Counted from the stretch's first letter, positions 1 through 6,109 are shown. The stretch is 6,119 bases of DNA from Lentisphaera sp. (GCA_020721745.1 DYMC01000143.1:1-6119), one strand, 5' to 3'. Numbers and translations are program-made. The notes: a model not told the origin generated them from the letters alone.

Positions 1-23
1 CTTAATTATCATAAACTTAAGTA

Positions 24-48
24 AAAAAGCGATTTTCAACTGCTTTTT
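24..48 (-). terminator. Possible weak terminator after the transglutaminase-like gene
   Basis: Read on the minus strand, AAAAAGC (48-42) can pair with GCTTTTT (30-24) across an 11-base loop, and the run of T acts as the tail. The stem has only two GC pairs and overlaps the stop codon, so this is a weak candidate. Confidence 0.3.
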
Positions 49-624
49 CTAGGTTGAAGGGAGAATGTGAGGTCCGGGGAGGCGAGCCTGCGGTATTTCT
101 CCGGCAGCCAGAGGTGTTTGAAGCTGGGAAATGAGAATATGGTGTCTCTTCTGAAGTAGTGTCCGATGGAGTTAGCCTCGAGATCAAATGGGTTGCTGGA
201 GACAGCATTTTCGGATGCGCACGTTTGTCGCAGGTCCTGTCCTTTCGAGCCGGACATGGCGAGGAAGAACAGCTGGATTGTGTTGAGCGGGGTTCCCGAT
301 GGGGCCTCGACTCTTATGATGCCGGATGTCGGGTCGGTGAAGGTCCAGATTCCTTTTTCCTCCAGATACGTTTCGGCGAAGGCGTGTCCGCTGAGACTTG
401 CCTCCGCCTGTCCGAATTGTCCGCCGGCCATGACCAATCTGGTTCTGAGTCCTGCTGCATTTGCGAAGAAGACATAGATTTGGGCGAAGTTGCTGCACCA
501 GATTTTTCCCCTGCCATCTTTTGCGCGTTTGAACTGCTCCAGGGGGGTCAGTTTCCCGAATTGCGTAGTTTCCTGAGACGCAAAGAGCCAGGGCGGCGAC
601 GAGCAGCCATCTTCGCAATGACAT
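36..624 (-). pseudogene. Secreted transglutaminase-like protein, frameshifted
   Basis: Two minus-strand frames together make one protein. The first starts at ATG 624-622 with a signal-peptide-like N-terminus (MSLRRWLLVAALALCVSGN). The second carries a transglutaminase-like core and ends at TGA 38-36. Dropping one base from the G6 run at 542-547 joins them into 195 residues. The repaired protein has a papain-like triad: Cys43 in IWCSNFAQIY, His80 in SGHAFAETY and Asp97 in FTDPTSG. The order and spacing (37 and 17 residues) fit the family, and AGLRTRLV matches the usual segment between Cys and His. The C-terminal 90 residues resemble nothing I can name. No clear Shine-Dalgarno lies before 624. 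The ATG is 45 nt after the serA stop with no terminator between, so it is probably read from the serA transcript. The shift could lie anywhere from about 580 to 542. It may be a sequencing error, a true mutation or slippage. Substrate is unknown; peptidase or amidase roles also occur in this fold. Confidence 0.72.
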
Positions 625-669
625 GCCGGCGAAGCGGAGCGGAGCTTTGCGATTATCTTTCAGAGTGTC

Positions 670-2238
670 TCAGTAATTGAATGTGAAGACTTTTGCCGCG
701 CCTGTGGCCTTTGCGATTTTCGCACAGAGGTCCTGCGGGACCGGGACGTTCGTTTTGACGACGGAGAGGGCGCTGTTTTTCTCGATGTTCTGCGGTGCCC
801 TGATGTCTATGATGTTTATGTTGTTCTCCCCGAGGGTTCCGGCGATTTTGCCGAGGACTCCGGGTTTGTCGGTGTATTCCGCGAAGAGATTGTTGCCGCT
901 GGGTTCGAGGTAGAGCTTGTCGAAGTCGTTTATTCTGGAGATCATGAGGTTGTTCTCCGTGATGGTGCCTCTGACGCTGGCCTTGCCTATGGCCTTTGAT
1001 CCCTCGAAGAGGTCAATGGTCATGGCCTCCCCGTAGTTTTTGCTGTCGTCCACGTCGCGGTTGCTGTATACTATGCCTTTCTCCTTGAGGAAGGATTCGG
1101 CGTCGGATGCGTCCGGGTAGCTGTCGAAGTCGGGCTGGAAGCTGGCGACTATGGGAGGGAGGAGCCACTTTGAGAATTTTTTGAGCTTTCCGTAGAAGCT
1201 GGTCTCGATCTGGTGCGGCTGGTTCATTTCGCCGAGGTAGGCTCTTGCGAGTTTCGCGAGGGCGAATGCGAGTTCCTGATACTTGGGGTCGAGACCGTCG
1301 GGGAGACCCTTGTTGACGACGAATGTATTTATTCCCTTTTCGAAGTATGCGCAGATCTGTTCGGCGGCCCGTCTTGCGGCGGTGTCGTTCGCCTCGTATG
1401 TGCTCGCCCCGAGGTGCGGCAGCATGATGTCGGCGATGTCGGCGCAGGTCTTGGGTCCGGCCTCGTCCTTCGGATAGACGTCGTTGCAGAAGAGTATTCC
1501 TTTTTCCTTCTTTGCGGCGCGGATGTCGTCCTCGTTCACTATTCCGGCCCTTGCGCAGTTGAGCAGGACGGCGCCCCTTTTCATTCTGGAGAGGAGTTTT
1601 TTATCCACCATGCCCTTGGTTTCCGGGGTTTGCGGGACGTGGAGGGAGATGAAGTCCGACTTGTCGAATATGTTTTCGACAGTTGTGAGGGAGACTCCGA
1701 GCTGCTGGGCGAGGTCCTGGGAGAGGACGGGGTCGAAGACGAGGAACTTCATGTCGAAGCCCGAGAGTCTTTTCACCACGAGCCTGCCGATGTTTCCGAG
1801 TCCGATTATTCCGAGGGTCTTGCCTGTCAGCTCCCTGCCCATGAATTTTTTCTTTTCCCAGTTGCCAGCCCTGGTGGAGATGTCGGCTGGGACGAGGTGC
1901 CGTGACGCGGCGAGCATCATTGCGACGACCTCCTCTGCGACGGCATTGGCGTTGGCTCCCGGCGTGTTCATCACATCTATGTTTTTTTTTCTGGCGTATT
2001 TGCAGTCAATGTTGTCGAAACCGGCGCCGGCTCTGACCACGAGTTTGAGTTTTGGCAGGAGGTCTATTATTTCGGGTGTGACTTTTTCGCTTCTGACAAT
2101 CATGGCCTCGGTGTCCTGATTTTCCTTTGCGAGGGCGGATATCTCCTTGTCTGCGTTCTGGACGACCTTGTATCCTTTTGGTGCGAGGAATTCGGCTGCG
2201 GACTTCTCGAGTTTTGTCGGGATAAGGACTTTTTTCAT
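670..2238 (-). CDS. serA: D-3-phosphoglycerate dehydrogenase, long form with ACT domain
   Basis: Cytosolic enzyme oxidising 3-phosphoglycerate to 3-phosphohydroxypyruvate with NAD, the first step of serine synthesis. The 522 residues show, in order: an N-terminal catalytic segment with VRAGAGFDNID (68-78); the NAD-binding Rossmann motif GLGNIG (146-151), with Asp169 ending the second strand as expected for NAD; the D-2-hydroxyacid dehydrogenase active site with Arg230 (NCARAG), Glu259 (DVYPKDE) and His275 (PHLGAST); an intervening domain at about 310-440 like that of long-form PGDHs; and a C-terminal ACT domain (about 449-522, TDKPGVLGKIAGTL), which in the family binds serine for feedback inhibition. 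Arg-to-Glu spacing equals that of E. coli SerA, but the Glu-to-His loop is seven residues shorter. The ATG at 2238 has a GGGGAG site 8 nt upstream. It is divergent from rpsD, and the transglutaminase-like gene follows 45 nt downstream. An A-rich run at about 1981-1990 lies inside the gene without breaking the frame. Confidence 0.95.
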   Translation of the reverse strand: MKKVLIPTKLEKSAAEFLAPKGYKVVQNADKEISALAKENQDTEAMIVRSEKVTPEIIDLLPKLKLVVRAGAGFDNIDCKYARKKNIDVMNTPGANANAVAEEVVAMMLAASRHLVPADISTRAGNWEKKKFMGRELTGKTLGIIGLGNIGRLVVKRLSGFDMKFLVFDPVLSQDLAQQLGVSLTTVENIFDKSDFISLHVPQTPETKGMVDKKLLSRMKRGAVLLNCARAGIVNEDDIRAAKKEKGILFCNDVYPKDEAGPKTCADIADIMLPHLGASTYEANDTAARRAAEQICAYFEKGINTFVVNKGLPDGLDPKYQELAFALAKLARAYLGEMNQPHQIETSFYGKLKKFSKWLLPPIVASFQPDFDSYPDASDAESFLKEKGIVYSNRDVDDSKNYGEAMTIDLFEGSKAIGKASVRGTITENNLMISRINDFDKLYLEPSGNNLFAEYTDKPGVLGKIAGTLGENNINIIDIRAPQNIEKNSALSVVKTNVPVPQDLCAKIAKATGAAKVFTFNY

Positions 2239-2246
2239 TTTCAGGG

Positions 2247-2252
2247 CTCCCC
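2247..2252 (-). promoter_or_regulatory. Ribosome binding site of serA
   Basis: GGGGAG on the minus strand sits 8 nt before the ATG at 2238-2236. It fixes the start, which also gives the expected N-terminus MKKVLIPTKL. Confidence 0.75.
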
Positions 2253-2274
2253 GTTTTTTTTTGGATGAGGATGG

Positions 2275-2302
2275 AATCTACATTTGGAAAGCGATTTTTC
2301 CA
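2275..2302 (-). promoter_or_regulatory. Candidate promoter for serA
   Basis: On the minus strand, TGGAAA (2302-2297, four of six bases of the -35 consensus) is followed after 16 nt by TAGATT (2280-2275, four of six of the -10). Transcription would begin near 2268, giving a leader of about 30 nt. The -10 sits in a perfect 10-bp inverted repeat shared with the rpsD promoter candidate. Neither box is strong on its own; the mirrored geometry is the main support. Confidence 0.4.
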
Positions 2303-2311
2303 GAAGGGATC

Positions 2312-2339
2312 TTGAAAAAACGGCCGGGCCGTGTAGATT
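2312..2339 (+). promoter_or_regulatory. Candidate promoter for rpsD
   Basis: TTGAAA (2312-2317, five of six) and TAGATT (2334-2339, four of six) are 16 nt apart. The predicted start near 2346 leaves a leader of about 80 nt before the rpsD ATG. The spacing and the -10 match the serA promoter candidate on the other strand, with 9 bp between the two -35 boxes. Confidence 0.42.
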
Positions 2340-2412
2340 CCGAGCTTTCGATTCTCTCGTCGGTCCCCTGATTCAGGCTTGACGCCGGCGGGAGTGAAGA
2401 TCAATCCCAAAA

Positions 2413-2418
2413 AAGGAG
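2413..2418 (+). promoter_or_regulatory. Ribosome binding site of rpsD
   Basis: AAGGAG lies 6 nt before the ATG at 2425, a near-ideal Shine-Dalgarno. It selects this start although S4 proteins often have a few more N-terminal residues. Confidence 0.85.
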
Positions 2419-2424
2419 CAAGGG

Positions 2425-3021
2425 ATGCAAGTTCGAGCGAAACACAAACTTTGCAGGAGAATCGGCACCTGCATCTGGGGGTCTCCGAAGTGCCCCAGCG
2501 CGAAAAGGCCATACAAGGCCGGCCCGCATGGAAAGACCGGTCAGAAGGAGCTCTCCACCTTCGCGGAGCTGCTTCTGGAGAAGCAAAAGCTGAAGGCGTT
2601 CTACGCGATGACCGAGGCGCAGCTGCGGCTGGCCTATCAGGAGGCGAAGAGGAGCAAGGTCCAGACCGACTTCAAGCTGCTGAGGAATCTCGAATTCCGG
2701 CTCTCGTCGGTAGTCTACAGGGGCGGGCTTGCTCCGACTATCTTTGCGGCGAAGCAGTATGTGACGCACAGGCATATCAGGATTGACGGAAAGATAGTGA
2801 ACCGTCCTTCATACGTAGTCAAGCCGGGGCAGGTGATCTCGATAAATGTCGAGAAAGATCCGGCGATAGCGAGCATGGCGAAGAACGTGAACTGCGAGGT
2901 TCCGGCCTATTTCCAGCTCGACAAGGACAACTGCAAGGTGACGATTGCGCGTGAACCGGTCCCCGGCGAGATACCGACCAACGTCGAGGTTATGAGAGTC
3001 GTCGAGTTCTACGCGAGGTGA
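2425..3021 (+). CDS. rpsD: Small-subunit ribosomal protein S4
   Basis: Primary 16S rRNA-binding protein that nucleates assembly of the 30S body; in some bacteria it also represses its own operon. The 198 residues are close to the usual 200-210. The N-terminal region has KLCRRIG and RPYKAGPHGK (28-37), followed by a helical segment (FAELLLEKQKLKAFYAMTE). The S4 RNA-binding domain spans about 88-145, with LEFRLSSVVYRGG, QYVTHRHIRIDGK and NRPSYVVKPGQ. Three N-terminal cysteines (10, 16, 23) do not match the CxxC-plus-CxxxxC zinc pattern of many S4 proteins, so this is probably a zinc-free form. The gene stands alone, not beside rpsM, rpsK, rpoA and rplQ as in many genomes. It is bounded by its own candidate promoter and a strong terminator, so it is probably a single-gene unit. 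No S4-binding pseudoknot was recognised in its leader. Confidence 0.96.
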   Translation: MQVRAKHKLCRRIGTCIWGSPKCPSAKRPYKAGPHGKTGQKELSTFAELLLEKQKLKAFYAMTEAQLRLAYQEAKRSKVQTDFKLLRNLEFRLSSVVYRGGLAPTIFAAKQYVTHRHIRIDGKIVNRPSYVVKPGQVISINVEKDPAIASMAKNVNCEVPAYFQLDKDNCKVTIAREPVPGEIPTNVEVMRVVEFYAR

Positions 3022-3040
3022 TAGTTGGGTTTCCGTCCAC

Positions 3041-3074
3041 AAACCTGAACCCCGTGCGGGTTCAGGTTTTTTTT
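3041..3074 (+). terminator. Rho-independent terminator of rpsD
   Basis: A perfect 12-bp stem (3041-3052 with 3058-3069, core ACCTGAACCC/GGGTTCAGGT) with a five-base loop CGTGC runs straight into eight T (3067-3074), 19 nt after the rpsD stop. On the minus strand the tail is only TTTG, so it is mainly one-directional. Confidence 0.93.
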
Positions 3075-3098
3075 GGTTGCGTCCCTATTTGGAGGCCT

Positions 3099-3393
3099 GA
3101 CCAACTTTTTTATGTGGGCGTCGCTGTTGTCCTCTCCATGGCGATACGAGCTAGCCCGTTTTTCGCACGAAAAACGGGCTAGTGGCATGGGGGGCCAGCT
3201 CCTCCAGCCGCGAGAGGATGTCATCGGCCACATCCGGGTCTGCGTTCTCGTCCATCGTTATCCCCGCAGTGGTGTGCATCGCGAACACATGGCAGAGGCC
3301 GCTCTCCATCCCCGACGGGACCAGCTCCGCCACGCGCGGGGCGGTGTCTATCATCTGGCATTTTTTTCCACTTTTCACACTTATTGTTGGCAT
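3099..3393 (-). pseudogene. YjbQ-family (UPF0047) remnant, frameshifted and 3'-truncated
   Basis: YjbQ proteins are small, about 130-140 residue, enzymes; some have weak thiamine-phosphate synthase activity. From ATG 3393-3391 (MPTISVKSGKKCQMIDTAPR) the frame shows the family signature HTTAGITMDENADPDV (residues 40-55), then stops at TAG 3153-3151 inside a palindrome. The next conserved block, YRHGEDNSDAHIK, lies in another minus frame at about 3108-3146. Dropping one base from the G6 run at 3189-3194 would join the frames and read through the palindrome, adding about 11 residues. The C-terminal part (normally a GTWQGIYFCEFDGPR-like stretch) is absent: similarity fades at about 3099, and the frame runs on through the rpsD terminator to 3009. 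An upstream ATG at 3447 is in frame, but the start at 3393 gives the family N-terminus. It follows msrBA on the same strand. It is almost certainly non-functional, even allowing for a sequencing error. Confidence 0.85.
3151..3182. repeat. Perfect 32-bp palindrome inside the yjbQ remnant
   Basis: CTAGCCCGTTTTTCG (3151-3165) and CGAAAAACGGGCTAG (3168-3182) are perfect reverse complements around a central CA. The ends are CTAG. It interrupts YjbQ between the conserved LEELAP and YRHGEDN blocks, where related proteins have only about four residues. No T-tract follows on either strand, so it does not look like an ordinary terminator. It is probably a small inserted palindromic element; a second copy was not seen in this window. 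Confidence 0.8.
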
Positions 3394-3463
3394 TGCTCCG
3401 AATCCAGCGTACCCTGCAATTAGAGTCGGGGAGAGCCATGACATCATTTCCCCGAAAAGTCAA

Positions 3464-3496
3464 TCCTGGGAAAATGAATTCTGAGAATTTCCAGGA
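3464..3496. repeat. Imperfect hairpin between msrBA and yjbQ
   Basis: TCCTGG (3464-3469) pairs with CCAGGA (3491-3496), with an inner AATTC/GAATT stem around TGA (3478-3482 and 3486-3490). It lies just past the msrBA stop but has no T-tract on the minus strand, so a termination role is doubtful. Confidence 0.4.
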
Positions 3497-3508
3497 GAAA
3501 TCCGCGTC

Positions 3509-4357
3509 TCAAAACCGTTCGACCCTCCTGTGGCAGTAGGGTTCCCTCCCCGTTCTCAGATAATATTTGCGATGGTATTCCTCCGCCGGGAAGAATCTGC
3601 CAGCGCCGGAAATCTCGGTGGTGACCTTCAATCCCTTTCCCTTCAGAATCCCGACCAGCTCCTCCACGGTCTTCCTCTGCCCGTCGTCAACGCAGAAAAC
3701 TGCCGAACGATACTGCGTGCCGACATCCGGCCCCTGCCTGTCCACCTGCGTAGGATCGTGTATCTCGAAGAAAATCTTCGCCAGCGCCCTGAAATCAACA
3801 AGCTTCCTGTCGAAGACCACCATGACTGTTTCGGCATGTCCCGTCTTCCCGGTGCAGACATCCTTGTAGCTCGGATTGTCCTTCGCCCCTCCCATGTATC
3901 CTGGCATCACGTGCAGGACACCTTTTTCGTTAAGGAAGAAATGCTCGACTCCCCAGAAGCAGCCTCCGGCGAAGTATGCCGTCCCGATCCGGTCCTTGGG
4001 AACAAATTCCATCGAGATCGAATTGACGCAATGGCGCGTGTCCTTCGGTGTCAGCTTTTCACCTTTGAAGACGTGCCCCAGATGGCCTCCGCAGCGCGAG
4101 CATAGTATCTCGACCCTCCTGCCGTCGGGGTCGGGCCGCCTCGAAACCGCACCTGGAATCTCGTCGTCGAAGGCGGGCCAGCCGCAGCCGCTCCTGATCT
4201 TGTCATCGGACCTGTATAGACCCTGCCCGCATTGCCGGCAGACATAGACTCCGTCATCGAAAAAATCGCAGTATTTCCCGGAGAACGGCCTCTCCGTCCC
4301 CTTTTCCACGATGACCTTCCTCTCCTCCTCCGTCAGTTCGTTGAGCTTTATCTCCAT
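3509..4357 (-). CDS. msrBA: Bifunctional peptide methionine sulfoxide reductase, MsrB-MsrA fusion
   Basis: Repairs oxidised methionine in proteins: MsrB reduces the R-sulfoxide, MsrA the S-sulfoxide. Numbering from this start (282 residues), the N-terminal MsrB domain has GTERPFSGKY, two zinc CxxC pairs (Cys40/Cys43 and Cys86/Cys89), a likely resolving Cys58 in SGCGWPAF, and the catalytic Cys110 in TRHCVNSISMEF, a cysteine rather than selenocysteine. The MsrA domain begins at about residue 126 with AYFAGGCFWGVE, catalytic Cys133, followed by GKTGHAE, IHDPTQVDRQGPDVGTQYRS and PAEEYHRKYY. Cys275 near the C-terminus may be a recycling cysteine. The ATG at 4357 has an excellent AGGGGAGG site 8 nt upstream. 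An in-frame ATG at 4414 would add MACRATFFLLLCLAGEVCA, a plausible signal peptide, but lacks a Shine-Dalgarno; cytosolic versus exported location is therefore open. The frame stays open further, to 4507. It is divergent from murJ. Confidence 0.94.
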   Translation of the reverse strand: MEIKLNELTEEERKVIVEKGTERPFSGKYCDFFDDGVYVCRQCGQGLYRSDDKIRSGCGWPAFDDEIPGAVSRRPDPDGRRVEILCSRCGGHLGHVFKGEKLTPKDTRHCVNSISMEFVPKDRIGTAYFAGGCFWGVEHFFLNEKGVLHVMPGYMGGAKDNPSYKDVCTGKTGHAETVMVVFDRKLVDFRALAKIFFEIHDPTQVDRQGPDVGTQYRSAVFCVDDGQRKTVEELVGILKGKGLKVTTEISGAGRFFPAEEYHRKYYLRTGREPYCHRRVERF

Positions 4358-4365
4358 GGCGCAGA

Positions 4366-4373
4366 CCTCCCCT
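4366..4373 (-). promoter_or_regulatory. Ribosome binding site that decides the msrBA start
   Basis: AGGGGAGG on the minus strand ends 8 nt before ATG 4357-4355. It is the best Shine-Dalgarno near any in-frame start, and favours the shorter, leaderless protein over the start at 4414. Confidence 0.7.
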
Positions 4374-4518
4374 GCAAGGCATAAAAGCAAAAAAAATGTC
4401 GCCCGACAGGCCATTTGCAGAATACCAAGATATATTATCCCAAGACACTTCCCTGCTAGTGTAATGTTGGCAGGTGAAATTTTCAAGCGCAATTCACGTT
4501 CGGACAAGCATAGCCTGC

Positions 4519-4525
4519 AGGAAGG
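4519..4525 (+). promoter_or_regulatory. Ribosome binding site of murJ
   Basis: AGGAAGG lies 6 nt before the ATG at 4532, which also gives the expected short N-terminus before the first membrane helix. Confidence 0.75.
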
Positions 4526-4531
4526 TCGCAG

Positions 4532-6109
4532 ATGTCGGCATCATCCATCTTCAGAAAAAGCGGCGGAATATCGCTCGCTATAATCATATGCAGAGTCCTC
4601 GGGCTGCTGCGCGAAGTCCTCCTCGCAAAAATATTCGGCGGCGGCATGCTGATGACGGCCTGGGGGCTCGCCTTCATGGCTCCCAACCTCTTCCGGAGGC
4701 TTTTCGGAGAGGGCGCCGTAGGCACCTCGATAGTGCCGATAATCTCCTATTCCATGGAGAAGGACGGACGAGATGTGGTGAGAAGAAAGCTCGGGGCGAT
4801 ATTCCTGTCGCTGACAGCCCTGCTTCTCGCCCTCTGCATCCTCTTCTCCGCACTTGCACTGCTGCTGTCCCGCTTCGCGAGCGCAGACCGCGTCCGCATC
4901 GCCCTCGAGCTGATGCCTCTGCTCCTGCCATATGCATTGTTCATCTGCCTGATCGGCGCATTCTCCTCGGCGCTCAACTGCGCCGGGAAATTCTTCCTCC
5001 CCGCCCTCGGGACGCTCTCCCTGAACATCGCGATGGTCGTCTGCCTGATCTTCATCTGTCCGCTTTTTTCGGACAAGCTCTCGATGCTCAAGTCCCTGTC
5101 GCTGGCTGTCGTCATCTCAGGAATGATACAGCTTGCCTTCACGGCCGTTCTTCTGAAGGGGGCGGGAATATTCCCCGATCTGCGAATTTCGCAGTTCTGG
5201 CGGGAGCCGGTGGTCGCGGAGCTCTGGAGACTGACACTGCCGGGCATGATCGGGGCATCGGCCCTGCAGATAAGCTTCGTCGTTGACCGCTCCATGGCGT
5301 GCTGGCTCGGGGACTACGCCGTCCCGGCGTTGAACTTCAGCGACAGGATAATAGACCTGCCGATAGGGATATTCGGCGTCGCCATGGCCAGCGTCGTAGC
5401 CCCCGCCCTCGCCAGAAGCGCCGCGAAGGAGGAGCACGACAGCTACCGCGGCCACTTCCTCTCCTCGCTGTCCGCAATGCTGTTTCTCTCCATCCCTGCA
5501 GCCGCGTTCATATTCACATGCCGGATCCCTCTCGTGAGGCTTTTCTACATGAGGGGCGCCTTCGGGGAAAGGGAGCTGGCCGAGACCGTCTGGGCCTTGA
5601 CATTCTACAGCGCGGGGATACCATTTTTCTGCTGCGTGAAGATAATCGCGTCGGCGTTCCACTCTAGGAAGGACATGAAGACGCCGGTGAAAATCTCCCT
5701 GTCCTGCGTCGTCCTCAACATAGTGCTCAACTGGCTTCTGATGTTCAAGCTCGAACAGGGGGGTATCGCATTGGCGACGGTAGCGTCTTCGCTGGTCAAC
5801 TGCCTCGCGCTCCTGGTGATCCTGAAACGGCGGGAGTCTTCGCTCGCTCTCTCGAAGACCTTCCTCGACCTCCTGCGATTCTTGCTGGCGGCGGCGGCGG
5901 CATCCGCTGTCTCGGCCATGTCCTATCAAACATTCCACGCATGCCTTCGAATTCCGCCAAGCCATGTGCCGGCGGACCTCCTCCCGATCGCCGCCTCCGC
6001 GGCGATGTTCTCCTCCGTATTTCTGCTGCTCTGCCATCTTCTCGGCTCCGACATTCCATCGGGAATCATGCGCCAGATCGCAGGAGGAAGGAAAACAAAA
6101 ATCCACTAG
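4532..6109 (+). CDS. murJ: Lipid II flippase MurJ (MviN family)
   Basis: Inner-membrane flippase of the MOP superfamily that moves lipid II to the outer face for peptidoglycan synthesis. The 525 residues are almost wholly hydrophobic segments joined by short charged loops, consistent with the 13-14 helices of the family. The N-terminal signature is clear: RVLGLLRE (21-28), KIFGGGM, then PNLFRRLFGEGAVGTSIVP (51-69). Arg21, Arg27, Arg55 and Arg272 (FSDRIIDLPIGIFGVAMASVVAP, 269-291) correspond to E. coli Arg18, Arg24, Arg52 and Arg270, which line the transport cavity. Asp39 of E. coli is replaced by Thr42 here. A six-G run at 5758-5763 is in frame. It starts a plus-strand unit divergent from msrBA. 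The gene ends 10 nt before the window edge, so its downstream neighbour is unseen. The assignment is firm. Confidence 0.95.
   Translation: MSASSIFRKSGGISLAIIICRVLGLLREVLLAKIFGGGMLMTAWGLAFMAPNLFRRLFGEGAVGTSIVPIISYSMEKDGRDVVRRKLGAIFLSLTALLLALCILFSALALLLSRFASADRVRIALELMPLLLPYALFICLIGAFSSALNCAGKFFLPALGTLSLNIAMVVCLIFICPLFSDKLSMLKSLSLAVVISGMIQLAFTAVLLKGAGIFPDLRISQFWREPVVAELWRLTLPGMIGASALQISFVVDRSMACWLGDYAVPALNFSDRIIDLPIGIFGVAMASVVAPALARSAAKEEHDSYRGHFLSSLSAMLFLSIPAAAFIFTCRIPLVRLFYMRGAFGERELAETVWALTFYSAGIPFFCCVKIIASAFHSRKDMKTPVKISLSCVVLNIVLNWLLMFKLEQGGIALATVASSLVNCLALLVILKRRESSLALSKTFLDLLRFLLAAAAASAVSAMSYQTFHACLRIPPSHVPADLLPIAASAAMFSSVFLLLCHLLGSDIPSGIMRQIAGGRKTKIH

Larger units (their letters stand above)
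2273..2341. repeat. Inverted repeat in the serA-rpsD divergent region
   Basis: GGAATCTACA (2273-2282) and TGTAGATTCC (2332-2341) are perfect reverse complements, separated by 49 bp. Between them TGGAAA/TTTCCA (2285-2290 and 2297-2302, extendable to 8 pairs with one wobble) and CGGC/GCCG (2321-2324 and 2328-2331) can form two smaller hairpins. Two readings compete: a pair of divergent -10 elements as DNA, or a three-way-junction RNA or cruciform. If transcription starts at the predicted sites, neither transcript includes the whole repeat, which favours the DNA reading. Confidence 0.6.

Noticed and set aside
159..680. Plus-strand frame of 173 codons over the transglutaminase-like gene
   Set aside because: No domain recognised. 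The minus strand holds the transglutaminase triad and a signal peptide, so this is its shadow.
1213..1905. Long plus-strand open frame opposite serA (230 codons)
   Set aside because: It is antisense to strongly conserved SerA sequence, has no recognisable domain, and its composition is what complementing serA codons produces.
1981..1990. T-run inside serA as a further frameshift site
   Set aside because: The SerA frame is continuous across it and reads the expected ARKKNIDVMNTPGA.
2379..2407. TTGACG as a -35 box for rpsD
   Set aside because: Good -35 match, but no -10-like hexamer follows at 16-18 nt, and transcription would start on top of the ribosome binding site.
4460..4495. Promoter elements for murJ (TGTAAT at 4460-4465, TTGGCA at 4467-4472)
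   Set aside because: Neither has a partner box at the right distance; they also lie next to each other in the wrong order to pair.
5117..6106. Long minus-strand open frame opposite murJ (329 codons)
   Set aside because: Arg, Gly, Glu and His rich low-complexity translation typical of the antisense of a membrane protein gene; murJ is unambiguous on the other strand.
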